The notes beneath the pieces were generated by a model. That model did no database searches. It worked only from the letters and a program-made list of their open reading frames with translations, and was not told where the DNA came from. This document shows positions 31,667 to 40,790 of a stretch of DNA of 64,000 bases, one piece after another (within the stretch, counting starts at the first letter, position 1; each line of letters begins with the position of its first letter). The stretch spans positions 62,001-126,000 of the forward strand of contig CAYNRZ010000010.1 in the NCBI GenBank assembly GCA_964399695.1, given 5' to 3'. Source of the DNA: Devosia_A sp964399695. Its GTDB lineage: Bacteria; Pseudomonadota; Alphaproteobacteria; Rhizobiales; Devosiaceae. Position numbers and translations under genes: made by a program.

Positions 31667-33501
31667 TGCAGAACGAAACCAACCGCAATATGATCATTGC
31701 GATCGTCCTGAGCATGGTGGTGCTGTTCGGCTGGCAGTTCCTCGTGGCCGGCCCGCAGCTCGAACAGGCGCAGCGCCGTGCCGCGATCGAGCAGCAGCAG
31801 GCTGCCAGCGATACCGGCCTTGCAGCTCCGGCCGCCGATGGCAGCGTGGCGCCTGCCGCCACGGCAACGCAGGCTGCCGGCACCTTCGCCGACCGTGCGT
31901 CGGCCATTGCTGCCACGCCGCGCGTGACCATCGATACCGATGCCCTTGCCGGCTCGATCAGCCTCACGGGCGCCCGCATCGACGACATCAAACTCAAGCA
32001 GTACCGTGAGACGGTCGATCCCAACTCGCCGATCATCACGCTGCTCAACCCGAGCGGGGCACCGGGCGGCTACTATATCGAGCAGGGCTGGGTGCCGGCG
32101 AGCGGCGCGACGATCGCCGTGCCGGATGGCAATACGGTCTGGGCCGTCGAGGGCGAGAACCAGACGCTGACCGCGACGACGCCGGTTACCCTCAGCTGGG
32201 ACAATGGCGCCGGCCTCACTTTCCGCCGCACCTACGCCGTCGACAACAACTACCTGTTCACGGTCACCCAGACGGTCCAGAACCAGACCGCTGGCGACGT
32301 GGCGCTCTACGCCTATTCGCGCATCGTGCGGCAGGGCACGCCGCAGGTCGCCAATTTCTTTGTCCAGCACGAAGGGCCGCTCGGCGTTCTCGGCTCGAAC
32401 AACCTGATCTCGAAGAAGTACACCGATGTCGTCAACGACAAGCAGATCGACGCCACGTCAAATGGCGGCTGGATCGGCTTTGGCGACAAGTACTGGGCAA
32501 CCGCGGTTCTCTCCGAGCCGCTGGCGCCGCTCAATGCCCGCATGTCGCATGTCAAGCAGGGCAATCTGGACGTCTACCAGACCAGCTTTGTCGAGAGCAC
32601 GCCGGTGGTGGTGCCTGCTGCGGGAACGGCCGAGGAGACCAGCTATGTCTTCGCCGGTGCCAAGCGCGAAGGCGTCATTTCCGGCTATGAGAAGCAGTAT
32701 GGCTTCGACCGGCTGGAGCTCTTGATCGACTGGGGCTGGCTGCACTTCCTCACCTACCCGATGTTCCTGCTGCTGCAGTTCCTCTACGGGATCCTGGGCA
32801 ATTTCGGCCTCGCCATCCTCGCGGTGACGGTGCTGGTCAAGGCGGTGTTCTTCCCGCTCGCCAGCCGCTCCTACGCCTCCATGGCGGCGATGCGCCGGGT
32901 GCAGCCGGAAATGAAGGCGATCCAGGAGCGCTTCAAGGACGATCGCGTCCAGCAGCAGCAACAGATGATGGAGCTGTACAAGAAAGAGAAGATCAACCCG
33001 CTCTCGGGCTGCTGGCCGGTGCTGATCCAGATCCCGGTGTTCTTCTCGCTCTACACCGTCATCTTCATCTCGCTCGAAATGCGACACGCGCCGTTCTTCG
33101 GCTGGATCGTCGATCTCGCGGCGCCCGATCCGACCAATATCTTCAACCTGTTCGGCCTGATCCCGTTCAATCCCACCACCATTCCGGTGATCGGCGGCCT
33201 GCTGCACCTGGGCGTCTGGCCGGTGATCATGGGCATCACCATGTGGGTGCAGATGAAGCTCAATCCGCCGCCGCCCGATCCGACGCAGGCGATGATCTTC
33301 AACTGGATGCCGATCATCTTCACCTTCATGCTCGGCACGTTCCCGGCCGGCCTCGTGATCTACTGGGCGTGGAACAACCTGCTCAGCGTCACCCAGCAAT
33401 GGTTCATCATGAAGCGCCACGGCGCCGAGGTCGACTTGGTCGGCAACATCCTCGCGACGTTCAAGCGCAAGCCCAAGCCGGCCGACACCAAGGCCGGTTG
33501 A
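31666..33501 (+). CDS. yidC: Membrane protein insertase YidC
   Basis: A 611-residue inner-membrane insertase. It has an N-terminal span (NMIIAIVLSMVVLFGWQFL), a periplasmic beta-supersandwich of about 330 residues, and then the 60K core: FLTYPMFLLLQFLY, NFGLAILAVTVLVKAVFFPLA, INPLSGCWPVLIQIPVFFSLY and GLVIYWAWNNLLSVTQQ. Works with SecYEG or alone. The yidD gene often found between rnpA and yidC is absent; the two genes overlap by one base. Confidence 0.96.
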   Translation: MQNETNRNMIIAIVLSMVVLFGWQFLVAGPQLEQAQRRAAIEQQQAASDTGLAAPAADGSVAPAATATQAAGTFADRASAIAATPRVTIDTDALAGSISLTGARIDDIKLKQYRETVDPNSPIITLLNPSGAPGGYYIEQGWVPASGATIAVPDGNTVWAVEGENQTLTATTPVTLSWDNGAGLTFRRTYAVDNNYLFTVTQTVQNQTAGDVALYAYSRIVRQGTPQVANFFVQHEGPLGVLGSNNLISKKYTDVVNDKQIDATSNGGWIGFGDKYWATAVLSEPLAPLNARMSHVKQGNLDVYQTSFVESTPVVVPAAGTAEETSYVFAGAKREGVISGYEKQYGFDRLELLIDWGWLHFLTYPMFLLLQFLYGILGNFGLAILAVTVLVKAVFFPLASRSYASMAAMRRVQPEMKAIQERFKDDRVQQQQQMMELYKKEKINPLSGCWPVLIQIPVFFSLYTVIFISLEMRHAPFFGWIVDLAAPDPTNIFNLFGLIPFNPTTIPVIGGLLHLGVWPVIMGITMWVQMKLNPPPPDPTQAMIFNWMPIIFTFMLGTFPAGLVIYWAWNNLLSVTQQWFIMKRHGAEVDLVGNILATFKRKPKPADTKAG

Positions 33502-33520
33502 TCGGGCTGAACCCGGCACA

Positions 33521-33562
33521 AGCCAAAGGGCGCGGCACCGACAGGTCCCGCGCCCTTTGGCT
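33521..33562. terminator. Bidirectional terminator between yidC and the HAD gene
   Basis: AGCCAAAGGGCGCGG (33521-33535) pairs perfectly with CCGCGCCCTTTGGCT (33548-33562), loop of 12. It lies between two convergent stops. A short T-run follows on the plus side. Confidence 0.75.
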
Positions 33563-33577
33563 TTGTGTCGGTTGCGG

Positions 33578-34303
33578 CTACGGGAGCTTCTTCAGGAACC
33601 CGGCGAGATCGGCCGTCACGTGGTGGACGTGGTCGGCGCCGGTGCGCTGCAACTCCCAGGCCTCCACCTGCTCATGGGCGTAGTCCTCGGTGGCCACCAC
33701 ATGCACCGTCGCCATGCCGACTTCGTGCGGCACGACGAGGTTCTTTTCGAGATCGTCGAACATCACCGCCCGCTCCGTTTCGATGCCGTGCTTGGCAAAG
33801 AACACCTCATAGGCCTCGGGCAAAGGCTTCGGCCGATAGCTCATGGCCCGGATATCGAAGATGTCCTCGAAAAGCTCGTCGGCATTGCCGAGCCGGTGCA
33901 GTACCGAGCGGGCGTGGCCGACATCGCCATTGGTCAGGATGAACTTCCGGCCCGGCAGGGCGCGGATGGCATCGACCAGGTCGGGATGGGCATCCACCGG
34001 AGAATAGTCGATGGCGTGCACGGTGTTGAGGAAATGGTCGGGGTCGACATCATGCCGCTGCATCAGCCCGTTCAGCGTCGTGCCGTAGTCGCGATAATAG
34101 GCCTTCTGCAACGCCCGCGCCTCGTCATAGGGCAGCTGGGTGACGCTGACCATATAATGCGAGATCAGCTGGTCGATCTGGGCGAACAGGTTGCACTCAC
34201 GCGGATAGAGCGTGTTGTCGAGGTCGAAGACCCAGTCGGTGACATGCGAAAGGCTGGCGCCGGGCTGGAGCCGGGTCGGTGCGGGGCGGATCTGGTCGTT
34301 CAT
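33578..34303 (-). CDS. HAD-family pyrimidine 5'-nucleotidase
   Basis: A 241-residue HAD subfamily IA hydrolase: motif I DWVFDLDNTLYP, motif II FILTNGDVGHA, motif III Lys in SYRPKPLPEAYE and motif IV VMFDDLEKNL. This pattern with CNLFAQID near the start matches Sdt1/YjjG-like pyrimidine nucleotidases found beside argB in many rhizobia. Start ATG 34303 chosen; 34315 is also possible. Confidence 0.85.
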   Translation of the reverse strand: MNDQIRPAPTRLQPGASLSHVTDWVFDLDNTLYPRECNLFAQIDQLISHYMVSVTQLPYDEARALQKAYYRDYGTTLNGLMQRHDVDPDHFLNTVHAIDYSPVDAHPDLVDAIRALPGRKFILTNGDVGHARSVLHRLGNADELFEDIFDIRAMSYRPKPLPEAYEVFFAKHGIETERAVMFDDLEKNLVVPHEVGMATVHVVATEDYAHEQVEAWELQRTGADHVHHVTADLAGFLKKLP

Positions 34304-34363
34304 ACGTGCCACCATAGCGCAATCGGAGGCGGCATTCACCTGTCTCCCGGCGCATGCCTGCTC

Positions 34364-34385
34364 CTCAATCAATCACTTGATTGAG
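34364..34385. promoter_or_regulatory. Inverted repeat, candidate TetR operator
   Basis: CTCAATCAA-TCAC-TTGATTGAG has perfect 9-bp arms. It sits between the HAD gene and the divergent TetR gene, about 70 bases before the TetR ATG. Size and place suit self-repression of the TetR-MFS operon. Confidence 0.65.
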
Positions 34386-34453
34386 ACGGTTCGCGCTGCT
34401 ATCAGCACGCCGCCGACGGTTCCTTCCCGATCGCGGTGTTCGACGGATACCCA

Positions 34454-35080
34454 ATGAGCGAGCTGGCACCCGCACCGCGGCGCGAATCGAGTGAAGATCG
34501 TCGGCAGGCGATTGCCGAAGCCGCGCTGGCGCTGGTTGCCGAACACGGCTTCGAGGGCCTCCGGACCCGCGCCATTGCCGAGCGCGTCGGCATCAATATC
34601 GCCACCCTGCATTATCACGTGCCCACCAAGGCGGCGCTGTCGGGGCTGGTGGCCGATGCGCTGAGCGCCCGCTTCCGTGCCCAGCCCATTGCCCGCCCGC
34701 GCGACCACCTGCCGCCTGCCGCCCAACTCGAGCACGAATTCTACGATTTCCTCGAGATGCACACCGAGCACCCGGAACTGCTGGTGGTGATCTCGGAACT
34801 GATCGGCCGCGCCCAGCGCGATCCCGATGTGCGCGAGGCGGTCCAGCCGATCCTCTACAAGTGGCACGGCATGATTGCCGCCATCCTCGCCGCCGGCCGC
34901 GCCGATGGCAGCTTCCGCCGCGATCTCGATCCGGACGCCGGCGCCACGCTCGTCATCGGCGCCCTCAAGCAATTCTCCCGCCAGCCCGATCGGTCGCTGG
35001 CCACCTATCACCGGCTTTGCGCCGAACTCAGACGCGCGCTGGGCGCGCCACCCATGCCCCAACAGGACTTGCCATCATGA
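34454..35080 (+). CDS. TetR-family repressor of the adjacent MFS gene
   Basis: A 208-residue regulator from ATG 34454 (GTG at 34436 is in frame). The HTH at about 18-60 reads RQAIAEAALALVAEHGFEGL, then TRAIAERVGINIATLHYHVPTKAAL. The C-terminal all-helical ligand domain is unassigned. Its stop overlaps the MFS start codon (ATGA), so regulator and pump form an operon. Confidence 0.88.
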   Translation: MSELAPAPRRESSEDRRQAIAEAALALVAEHGFEGLRTRAIAERVGINIATLHYHVPTKAALSGLVADALSARFRAQPIARPRDHLPPAAQLEHEFYDFLEMHTEHPELLVVISELIGRAQRDPDVREAVQPILYKWHGMIAAILAAGRADGSFRRDLDPDAGATLVIGALKQFSRQPDRSLATYHRLCAELRRALGAPPMPQQDLPS

Positions 35081-36570
35081 CCCAGACGTTCAAGGTCCCA
35101 ACCAACAAGGCCGAGGCCGATCCGAGGCGCTGGGTGGCGTTGTTCGTCCTCTTGCTGGCCAGCTTTATGAATCTGATCGACGTCACCATCGTCAATGTCG
35201 CGCTGCCCAGCCTGCAGCAGAACCTCGGTGCCGAACCGCACGAACTCGAGTGGGTCATTGCCGCCTATACGCTGGCCTTCGCGCTGGGCCTGCTCCCCTT
35301 CGGCCGGCTCGGCGACATGATCGGGCGCACGCATGTGTTCCTCGTCGGGGTGGGCCTGTTCACCCTCGCCTCGGCGCTTTGCGGCCTCGCCCCGTCGATC
35401 GAATGGCTGATCTTTGCCCGCGTGCTGCAGGGTCTTGCCGGCGGCATGATGACGCCGCAGGTGCTCGCCATCGCGCAGGTCACCTTCCCGCCCGAGGAGA
35501 AGGGCCAGGCCTTCTCCCTGTTCGGGCTCAGCGCCGGCCTTGCCGCCGTCACCGGTCCCATTGTCGGTGGCCTGTTGATCGGCGCCAACTTCATGGGCCT
35601 CGACTGGCGCCCGATCTTCCTGGTCAACATCCCGTTCGGCGTTGCGGCCGTGGTGGCCGGCTGGTTCCTGATCCCGCGCATGCCGGGCCATCCGGAGCTC
35701 AAGACCGATTTCGTCGGCGTCGGGCTTTTCATCATCGCCACGGTGGCGCTGGTGTTCCCGCTGGTGGAAGGCCGTGCCTTCGGCTGGCCGATCTGGATCT
35801 TCGGGCTGATGGCGTTCTCGCTCGTCGTCGTCGCGCTGTTCGTCCTGTGGGAACGGCGCCAGGCCGAGGCGGGGCAACCGCAGCTCCTCAGCTACAGCCT
35901 GATCTCCAACCCGAACTTCCTCCTCGGGCTGCTCGTCACCACCATCTTTGCCTCGGGCGTGCCGGCGATGTTCATGGTCATCTCGCTGCTGCTGCAGTCG
36001 GGCTATGGGTTGAGCCCGCTCGAGTCGGGCCTCACCAACACGCCGTTCTCGGCCGGTGTGCTGGCCGTGTCGCTGTTCATCGGCCGGCTGGGACAACGCT
36101 ATCTGCGCGCCCGCCTCGCGGTCGGCGCCGCGCTCCTGGTCATCGGCATCACCTGGCTCGAGTTCATCGTGCGCGGCCTTGGCGATACGGTCAGTCACTG
36201 GGTGTTCCTGCCGCCGCTGCTGGTCGCCGGCCTCGGCCTCGGCACCGGGTTCTCGGGGCTGTTCCAGACCGTGCTCTCCAGCGTCTCGCCACGCGATGCC
36301 GGCGCCGGTTCGGGTGCATTGCAGGCCTTCCAGCAGATCGGCGGCGCCATCGGCGTGGCGCTGGTCGGGCAGATCTTCTTTGCCGGCCTTGCCACAGAAC
36401 TCGCCGCCGGCCAGACGCCACAAGCCGCCTTCGCCCACGCGGCAAGCCCGGCCATCGTCTACCAGATCGTCAGCTTCGCGCTGGTGGTGGTGCTGGTGCC
36501 GTTCCTGAGGATCCGCCCACCATCACCCGATGCCGGCCGCCCCGCCATGACGCCAGTCATGGCGGAGTGA
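35077..36570 (+). CDS. MFS drug efflux transporter, DHA2/EmrB type
   Basis: A 497-residue polytopic protein with about 14 spans: SFMNLIDVTIVNVALPSLQ (motif D1), GRLGDMIGRTHVF (motif A) and GLAGGMMTPQVLAI (motif C region). Proton-driven export of drugs or other small molecules is typical. Coupled to the TetR gene by a 4-bp overlap. No membrane-fusion partner is adjacent. Confidence 0.87.
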   Translation: MTQTFKVPTNKAEADPRRWVALFVLLLASFMNLIDVTIVNVALPSLQQNLGAEPHELEWVIAAYTLAFALGLLPFGRLGDMIGRTHVFLVGVGLFTLASALCGLAPSIEWLIFARVLQGLAGGMMTPQVLAIAQVTFPPEEKGQAFSLFGLSAGLAAVTGPIVGGLLIGANFMGLDWRPIFLVNIPFGVAAVVAGWFLIPRMPGHPELKTDFVGVGLFIIATVALVFPLVEGRAFGWPIWIFGLMAFSLVVVALFVLWERRQAEAGQPQLLSYSLISNPNFLLGLLVTTIFASGVPAMFMVISLLLQSGYGLSPLESGLTNTPFSAGVLAVSLFIGRLGQRYLRARLAVGAALLVIGITWLEFIVRGLGDTVSHWVFLPPLLVAGLGLGTGFSGLFQTVLSSVSPRDAGAGSGALQAFQQIGGAIGVALVGQIFFAGLATELAAGQTPQAAFAHAASPAIVYQIVSFALVVVLVPFLRIRPPSPDAGRPAMTPVMAE

Positions 36571-36685
36571 CAGGAGAGGGGTGCCCTTGCTGCCTGATGC
36601 ACGACGACCGCCGGGTCGTCCGCCAAAATGAAGAGACGACACGGCCTCCTGGCCGGCTTGACCGGCCTTGTGAAGCGCCTTGCGT

Positions 36686-37699
36686 CTATGGCGCAAACCC
36701 CTCCAAAACAACCTTGCCGCGCATGCGGCCGGATTCGACCAATGCGTGCGCCTGCCGCAGATTGTCCACCGACAGCGGGCGCAGGATTTCAGTGACGGTT
36801 GAGCGGACACGGCCCTCGTCGACAAGCCCTGCCACTCGGGCCAGGATTTCCCCCTGGCGGGCGATATCGACTGTGCCAAAGAGCGGGCGGGTGAACATGA
36901 GTTCCCAGTGCACCGAGACCGCCTTGCGCTTGAAGGCCATGATATCGAGCTGCGAAGGATCATCGATCAGGCCGAACCGGCCTTGAGGGGCGATGATTTC
37001 CGCTATGTCGGCGAGGTGGCGGTCGCTCGCAGTGGTGGAAAAGACGAATCCGGGCGCACCGACACCAAGCTCGGCGAGTTGGGCCGCCATGGAACGGCTG
37101 TGGTCGAGCACGTGGTGCGCACCAAGCTGTCTGACCCAGCCTGCTGTCTCAGGACGGGAACCCGTGGCAATGACGGTGAGGCCGGTCAGGGCGCGGGCCA
37201 ACTGGATGGCCATTGAGCCGACGCCTCCTGCACCGCCGATGATCAAGATGGCGTCGCTGCCGGGCACCGCCCGCTCAACGTTCAGTCGGTCGAACAGCAT
37301 TTCGTAGGCAGTGAGGGCGGTCAGCGGCAGCGCCGCCGCTTCGGCAGCCGAAAGCGTATTCGGACGTCGCGCTGCGATGCGCGCATCGACGACATGCCGT
37401 TGGGCATTGGTGCCGGGGCGATCGATTGAGCCGGCATAATAGACTTGGTCGCCAACTGCGAAACCGGTGACGGCCGAGCCGAAACCGATCACCGTGCCCG
37501 CCGCATCCCATCCCAACACCCTGCCGCCCTCGGGCGCAGCGGCGGATTGCCGGATCTTGGTATCGACGGGATTCACCGAAACGGCCTCGACGCTGACGAG
37601 CAGGTCATGTGGTCCTGGCGTGGGTTCGGGTAGATCGATCTCGACGAGCGCGTCTGGCCGATCGATGGGCCCCGGATAGCGATAGGCTATTGCTTTCAT
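36686..37699 (-). CDS. Zinc-type alcohol dehydrogenase-like / quinone oxidoreductase (MDR, ZADH)
   Basis: A 337-residue medium-chain reductase starting MKAIAYRYPGPIDRPDAL. VSVNPVDTKIRQ and LGWDAAGTV mark the catalytic part; the nucleotide motif is IIGGAGGVGSMAIQLA. No zinc-ligand Cys cluster, so it is of the zinc-free quinone reductase kind despite the usual name. Divergent from an HxlR regulator with a dyad between, the common arrangement for quinone- or electrophile-responsive reductases. Confidence 0.85.
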   Translation of the reverse strand: MKAIAYRYPGPIDRPDALVEIDLPEPTPGPHDLLVSVEAVSVNPVDTKIRQSAAAPEGGRVLGWDAAGTVIGFGSAVTGFAVGDQVYYAGSIDRPGTNAQRHVVDARIAARRPNTLSAAEAAALPLTALTAYEMLFDRLNVERAVPGSDAILIIGGAGGVGSMAIQLARALTGLTVIATGSRPETAGWVRQLGAHHVLDHSRSMAAQLAELGVGAPGFVFSTTASDRHLADIAEIIAPQGRFGLIDDPSQLDIMAFKRKAVSVHWELMFTRPLFGTVDIARQGEILARVAGLVDEGRVRSTVTEILRPLSVDNLRQAHALVESGRMRGKVVLEGFAP

Positions 37700-37777
37700 G
37701 GATGTTCCTCTGGTGTGGACATGCGCAGGAACTGCGCTTACATCCCTCAAGAGGCAATACGCACAAGCAAAGCATAT

Positions 37778-37795
37778 AGTACCCAAAAGGATACT
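37778..37795. promoter_or_regulatory. Candidate HxlR operator
   Basis: AGTACCC-AAAA-GGATACT is an inverted repeat with one mismatch, just before the HxlR gene ATG at 37799 and 78 bases from the divergent reductase start. HxlR regulators bind short GTATCC-type dyads. The second arm overlaps the ribosome site AAAGGA. Confidence 0.65.
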
Positions 37796-37798
37796 GTG

Positions 37799-38182
37799 AT
37801 GGCCAAGGTGAGCCATACTCGGTTCGACTGCAGCCCGGGCTGCGCCGTCGAAGCCGCGATCAACCTGATCGATGGCAAGTGGAAATCGGTGATCCTGTTC
37901 CACCTGCTCGACGGCACACTGCGGTTCAGTGCCTTAAGACGAATGGTGGGACAGATCACCCCGCGCATGTTGACGCATCAGTTGCGCGAACTGGAGGAGG
38001 ACGGGCTAATCGTGAGAGAGGTCTTTCCCCAGGTGCCGCCCAAAGTGGAATACAGCCTCTCCAGCCTGGGACGCAGCATGGAGCCGATTCTGCTGGCGCT
38101 GAAGAGTTGGGGAGACGCCAATATCGGGCTCTACGGCAAGCCAAGAAGCGAAACCGAGCGGCAACCGTCGTTCGACTCTTGA
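37799..38182 (+). CDS. HxlR-family winged-helix regulator
   Basis: A 127-residue regulator: FDCSPGCAVEAAINLIDGKWKSVILFHLLDG and RFSALRRMVGQITPRMLTHQLRELEEDGLI are the HxlR core. Cys residues near the N-terminus (CSPGC) are where redox-sensing members such as YodB and QorR have their reactive thiol. ATG 37799 follows AAAGGA; upstream in-frame starts lack a site. Likely controls the divergent reductase. Confidence 0.87.
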   Translation: MAKVSHTRFDCSPGCAVEAAINLIDGKWKSVILFHLLDGTLRFSALRRMVGQITPRMLTHQLRELEEDGLIVREVFPQVPPKVEYSLSSLGRSMEPILLALKSWGDANIGLYGKPRSETERQPSFDS

Positions 38183-38234
38183 AAGCAGCAGGAGCGCCAA
38201 TCGGTGCCCCTCGCCTTGCCTTGTCGGTTACGGG

Positions 38235-39143
38235 TCAGCGCACGATCAGCGTGCCCGCGCCATGCTCGGTGAACAGCTCCACCAGCACCACGTGCGGGGT
38301 CTTGCCGTTGAGGATCACCACGCCCTCGACGCCGTTCTCCAGCGCTTCGAGGCAGGTCTCGACCTTGGGGATCATGCCGCCCGAAATCGTGCCATCGGCG
38401 ATCAGCGCCTTGGCGTCGCGCACCGTCAATTCGGGGATGAGCTTCTTGTTGCCGTCGAGCACACCATCGACGTCGGTGAGGAACAGCAGGCGCTTGGCAC
38501 CGAGCGAGCCGGCGATGGCGCCCGCAAACGTATCGGCGTTGATGTTGTAGGTCGCACCATCGCGGCCCGGCGCCACCGGAGCGATCACCGGGATCATCTC
38601 GGAGCGGGCCAGCGTATCGAGCAGGGTGCGGTCGACTTCCACCGGTTCGCCGACAAAGCCGAGGTCAAGCACGCGCTCGATGCTGGAGCCGGGGTCCTTG
38701 ATGCGCTTTTCGGCTTTCCTGGCAAACACCATGTTGCCATCCTTGCCGCAAAGGCCGATCGCCCACTCGCCCTCGGCATTGATCAGCGCGACGATTTCCT
38801 TGTTGATCGAGCCCGCCAGCACCATCTCGACCACTTCCATGGTGCGCTGGTCCGTAACGCGCAGCCCGCCCTCGAACTTGGATTCGATGCCGAGCTTGGC
38901 CAGCATCGAAGCGATCTGCGGCCCGCCCCCATGCACGACGATCGGATTGACCCGGCTCTGCTTCAACAGCGCAATGTCGCGCGCGAAGGCACGGCCGAGG
39001 CTGATATCGCCCATGGCGTGGCCACCATACTTCACCACGACGGTCTTGCCTTCGTAGCGCTGCATATAGGGAAGCGCCTGCGACAGGACGGCGGCGTCGC
39101 GGGAGAAACTCTCGATGTCTGGCATGGCGCGCTTCGTTTCCAT
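38235..39143 (-). CDS. argB: N-acetylglutamate kinase
   Basis: A 302-residue amino-acid kinase: TVVVKYGGHAMGD, NPIVVHGGGPQIASML, FVGEPVEVDRTLL, NINADTFAGAIAGSLGAKRLLFLTDVDGVL in pieces, and a C-terminal GGMIPKVETCLEAL. Second step of arginine synthesis and the usual target of arginine or PII control. ATG 39143 has AGGA eight bases upstream; 39125 is an alternative. Confidence 0.95.
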   Translation of the reverse strand: METKRAMPDIESFSRDAAVLSQALPYMQRYEGKTVVVKYGGHAMGDISLGRAFARDIALLKQSRVNPIVVHGGGPQIASMLAKLGIESKFEGGLRVTDQRTMEVVEMVLAGSINKEIVALINAEGEWAIGLCGKDGNMVFARKAEKRIKDPGSSIERVLDLGFVGEPVEVDRTLLDTLARSEMIPVIAPVAPGRDGATYNINADTFAGAIAGSLGAKRLLFLTDVDGVLDGNKKLIPELTVRDAKALIADGTISGGMIPKVETCLEALENGVEGVVILNGKTPHVVLVELFTEHGAGTLIVR

Positions 39144-39286
39144 TTCAATCGTCCTATAGCGCATTCCAGGGGAGTCGAAAGCGCTTTTGCAAGGCTCGCG
39201 TTCAACACGTCAAACGTGAGGGTTTCGTGACCGTAAAGCGCGACAGGCAGCTAGGCAGTTCCATGTGTCACGGCTAGTGTGCCGGC

Positions 39287-39832
39287 ATGGCTGGCTCCCC
39301 CCATGAAATCGCCGATCTGATCGCCCGCACGGCATTGCGGGACCGGGCCGCGTTTCGCGATCTCTACCAGCGCACCAGCGCGAAACTCTTCGGGGTGACG
39401 CTGCGTATCTTGAAAGACCGCGCAGAAGCCGAGGAAGCGTTGCAGGAGGTCTATGTGAAGATCTGGCAGCGCGCCGACCGCTTCGTCGCCACCAATTACA
39501 GCCCGATCAGCTGGCTGGTGGCGGTGGCGCGCAACCATTGCCTCGACATGATCCGGGCGCGAAAGCCGGTGGCCGAGGAGATCGGCGAGGCTCTCGAGAT
39601 CGCCGATGGCGGGCCGGATCCGGAAGCGGCCAGCATCGCCAGCGGGGAACGCGCCCAGATCGACAATTGCCTCGATACGCTTGAGGCCGACAAGGCCGAC
39701 TGCGTCAAGGGCGCCTATCTCGACGGCTATAGCTACGAAGAGCTGGCGGCGCGCCACAAGGTGCCGCTCAACACCATGCGCACCTGGCTAAGGCGCAGCC
39801 TGTTGAAACTGAGGGAGTGCCTTTCGGCATGA
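39287..39832 (+). CDS. ECF sigma factor, SigK-like
   Basis: A 181-residue ECF sigma. Region 2 is at about 15-85 (AFRDLYQRTSAKLFGVTLRIL, AEEALQEVYVKIWQRADRF), with YSPISWLVAVARNHCLDMIR. Region 4 is at about 125-178 (CVKGAYLDGYSYEELAARHKVPLNTMRTWLRRSLLKLREC). Its stop overlaps the start of an RskA-type anti-sigma gene (ATGA), the standard sigma/anti-sigma operon. The next gene encodes a fasciclin protein, as in mycobacterial SigK-RskA neighbourhoods. Confidence 0.88.
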   Translation: MAGSPHEIADLIARTALRDRAAFRDLYQRTSAKLFGVTLRILKDRAEAEEALQEVYVKIWQRADRFVATNYSPISWLVAVARNHCLDMIRARKPVAEEIGEALEIADGGPDPEAASIASGERAQIDNCLDTLEADKADCVKGAYLDGYSYEELAARHKVPLNTMRTWLRRSLLKLRECLSA

Positions 39833-40554
39833 GCATGGACAGCACAGAGGGCAAGGGCGAGGACGACCGCGTGCTGGTCGCCGAGTATGCGCTCGACCTG
39901 CTGGAAGGCGGCGAGCGCGCGGCGGTGGCACGCCGTATCGCTGCCGAACCTGGGCTCAAGGCCGAGCTGTCGCTCTGGCGCCACCGCCTCCAGTCGCTGG
40001 ACGCACAGTTCACCCCCCAAACCGCTCCGGCCCAGAGCTGGACCCGCATCGAGCAGCGCCTGTTCGGCGACACTGCGCCGAAGCGGCAGGGCCTGTTTGC
40101 CTGGTGGTCATCGCTGCCCGTGCTCCGTGGGCTGGCAGCCGCTGGATTCCTCGTTGCCATCGGTGCCATCGGCTACAATCTCGCGCAGCCGCCGCGGCTG
40201 GATCCGCAGGCGCTGGCCAACCAGCTCGTCGCCGCGATGAGCGCCGAGGACAGCTCGGTCAGCTTCGTGGCACTCTACAGCCCTGAAACCGGCATGCTGC
40301 GGCTCACCGCGCTCAGCGGCGAAGCGGTGCCGGATCGCGACTACCAGCTCTGGGCCATCCAGGGCGAAAATGCCCCGGTGTCGATGGGCCTCGTCGCGAT
40401 GGGCGACCGGCAGGAGATGCCGCTGCCGTCCGACCTGCCCGCGTCCTTCGCCGCCGGCACGGTATTGGCCGTCTCGCTCGAACCCAAGGGCGGCTCCCCC
40501 GAGCCCGGCCCGACCGGCCCGATCGTCGCCATGGGCAAAGCCACGCCGATCTGA
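39829..40554 (+). CDS. RskA-type membrane anti-sigma factor
   Basis: A 241-residue protein. The N-terminal cytoplasmic anti-sigma part (about 1-80) includes VAEYALDLLEGGERAAVARRI. One span follows near 95-115 (VLRGLAAAGFLVAIGAIGYNL), then a periplasmic RskA C-terminal domain with DRDYQLWAIQGENAPVSMGL. It should hold the sigma factor until proteolysis after an envelope or redox signal. ATG 39829 overlaps the sigma stop. Confidence 0.88.
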   Translation: MSMDSTEGKGEDDRVLVAEYALDLLEGGERAAVARRIAAEPGLKAELSLWRHRLQSLDAQFTPQTAPAQSWTRIEQRLFGDTAPKRQGLFAWWSSLPVLRGLAAAGFLVAIGAIGYNLAQPPRLDPQALANQLVAAMSAEDSSVSFVALYSPETGMLRLTALSGEAVPDRDYQLWAIQGENAPVSMGLVAMGDRQEMPLPSDLPASFAAGTVLAVSLEPKGGSPEPGPTGPIVAMGKATPI

Positions 40555-40579
40555 TTTCACCACCCCGCCGTACGATCAG

Positions 40580-40609
40580 GCGCCGGTCCTCTGGGCCGGC
40601 GCATCTGTT
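40580..40609 (+). terminator. Terminator-like hairpin after the anti-sigma gene
   Basis: Arms GCGCCGG (40580-40586) and CCGGCGC (40596-40602), followed by ATCTGTTT. It separates the sigma/anti-sigma operon from the fasciclin gene. Confidence 0.55.
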
Positions 40610-40790
40610 TCGTCATGGGCATGACAGCCGGGACGCGGGTACGAGAATCCGCCGGTTTTTGTTTCAGCAGATTCCGCAAATAAACCGCGCCGGACCAAAA
40701 CGTGATCGCAAACTATCCGCGTCGGGGTCCCGTTCTTTCTCATGTCACTCGCCACAAGGCGAATACAGTCAAGAGGAAGGAACTGTCCCG

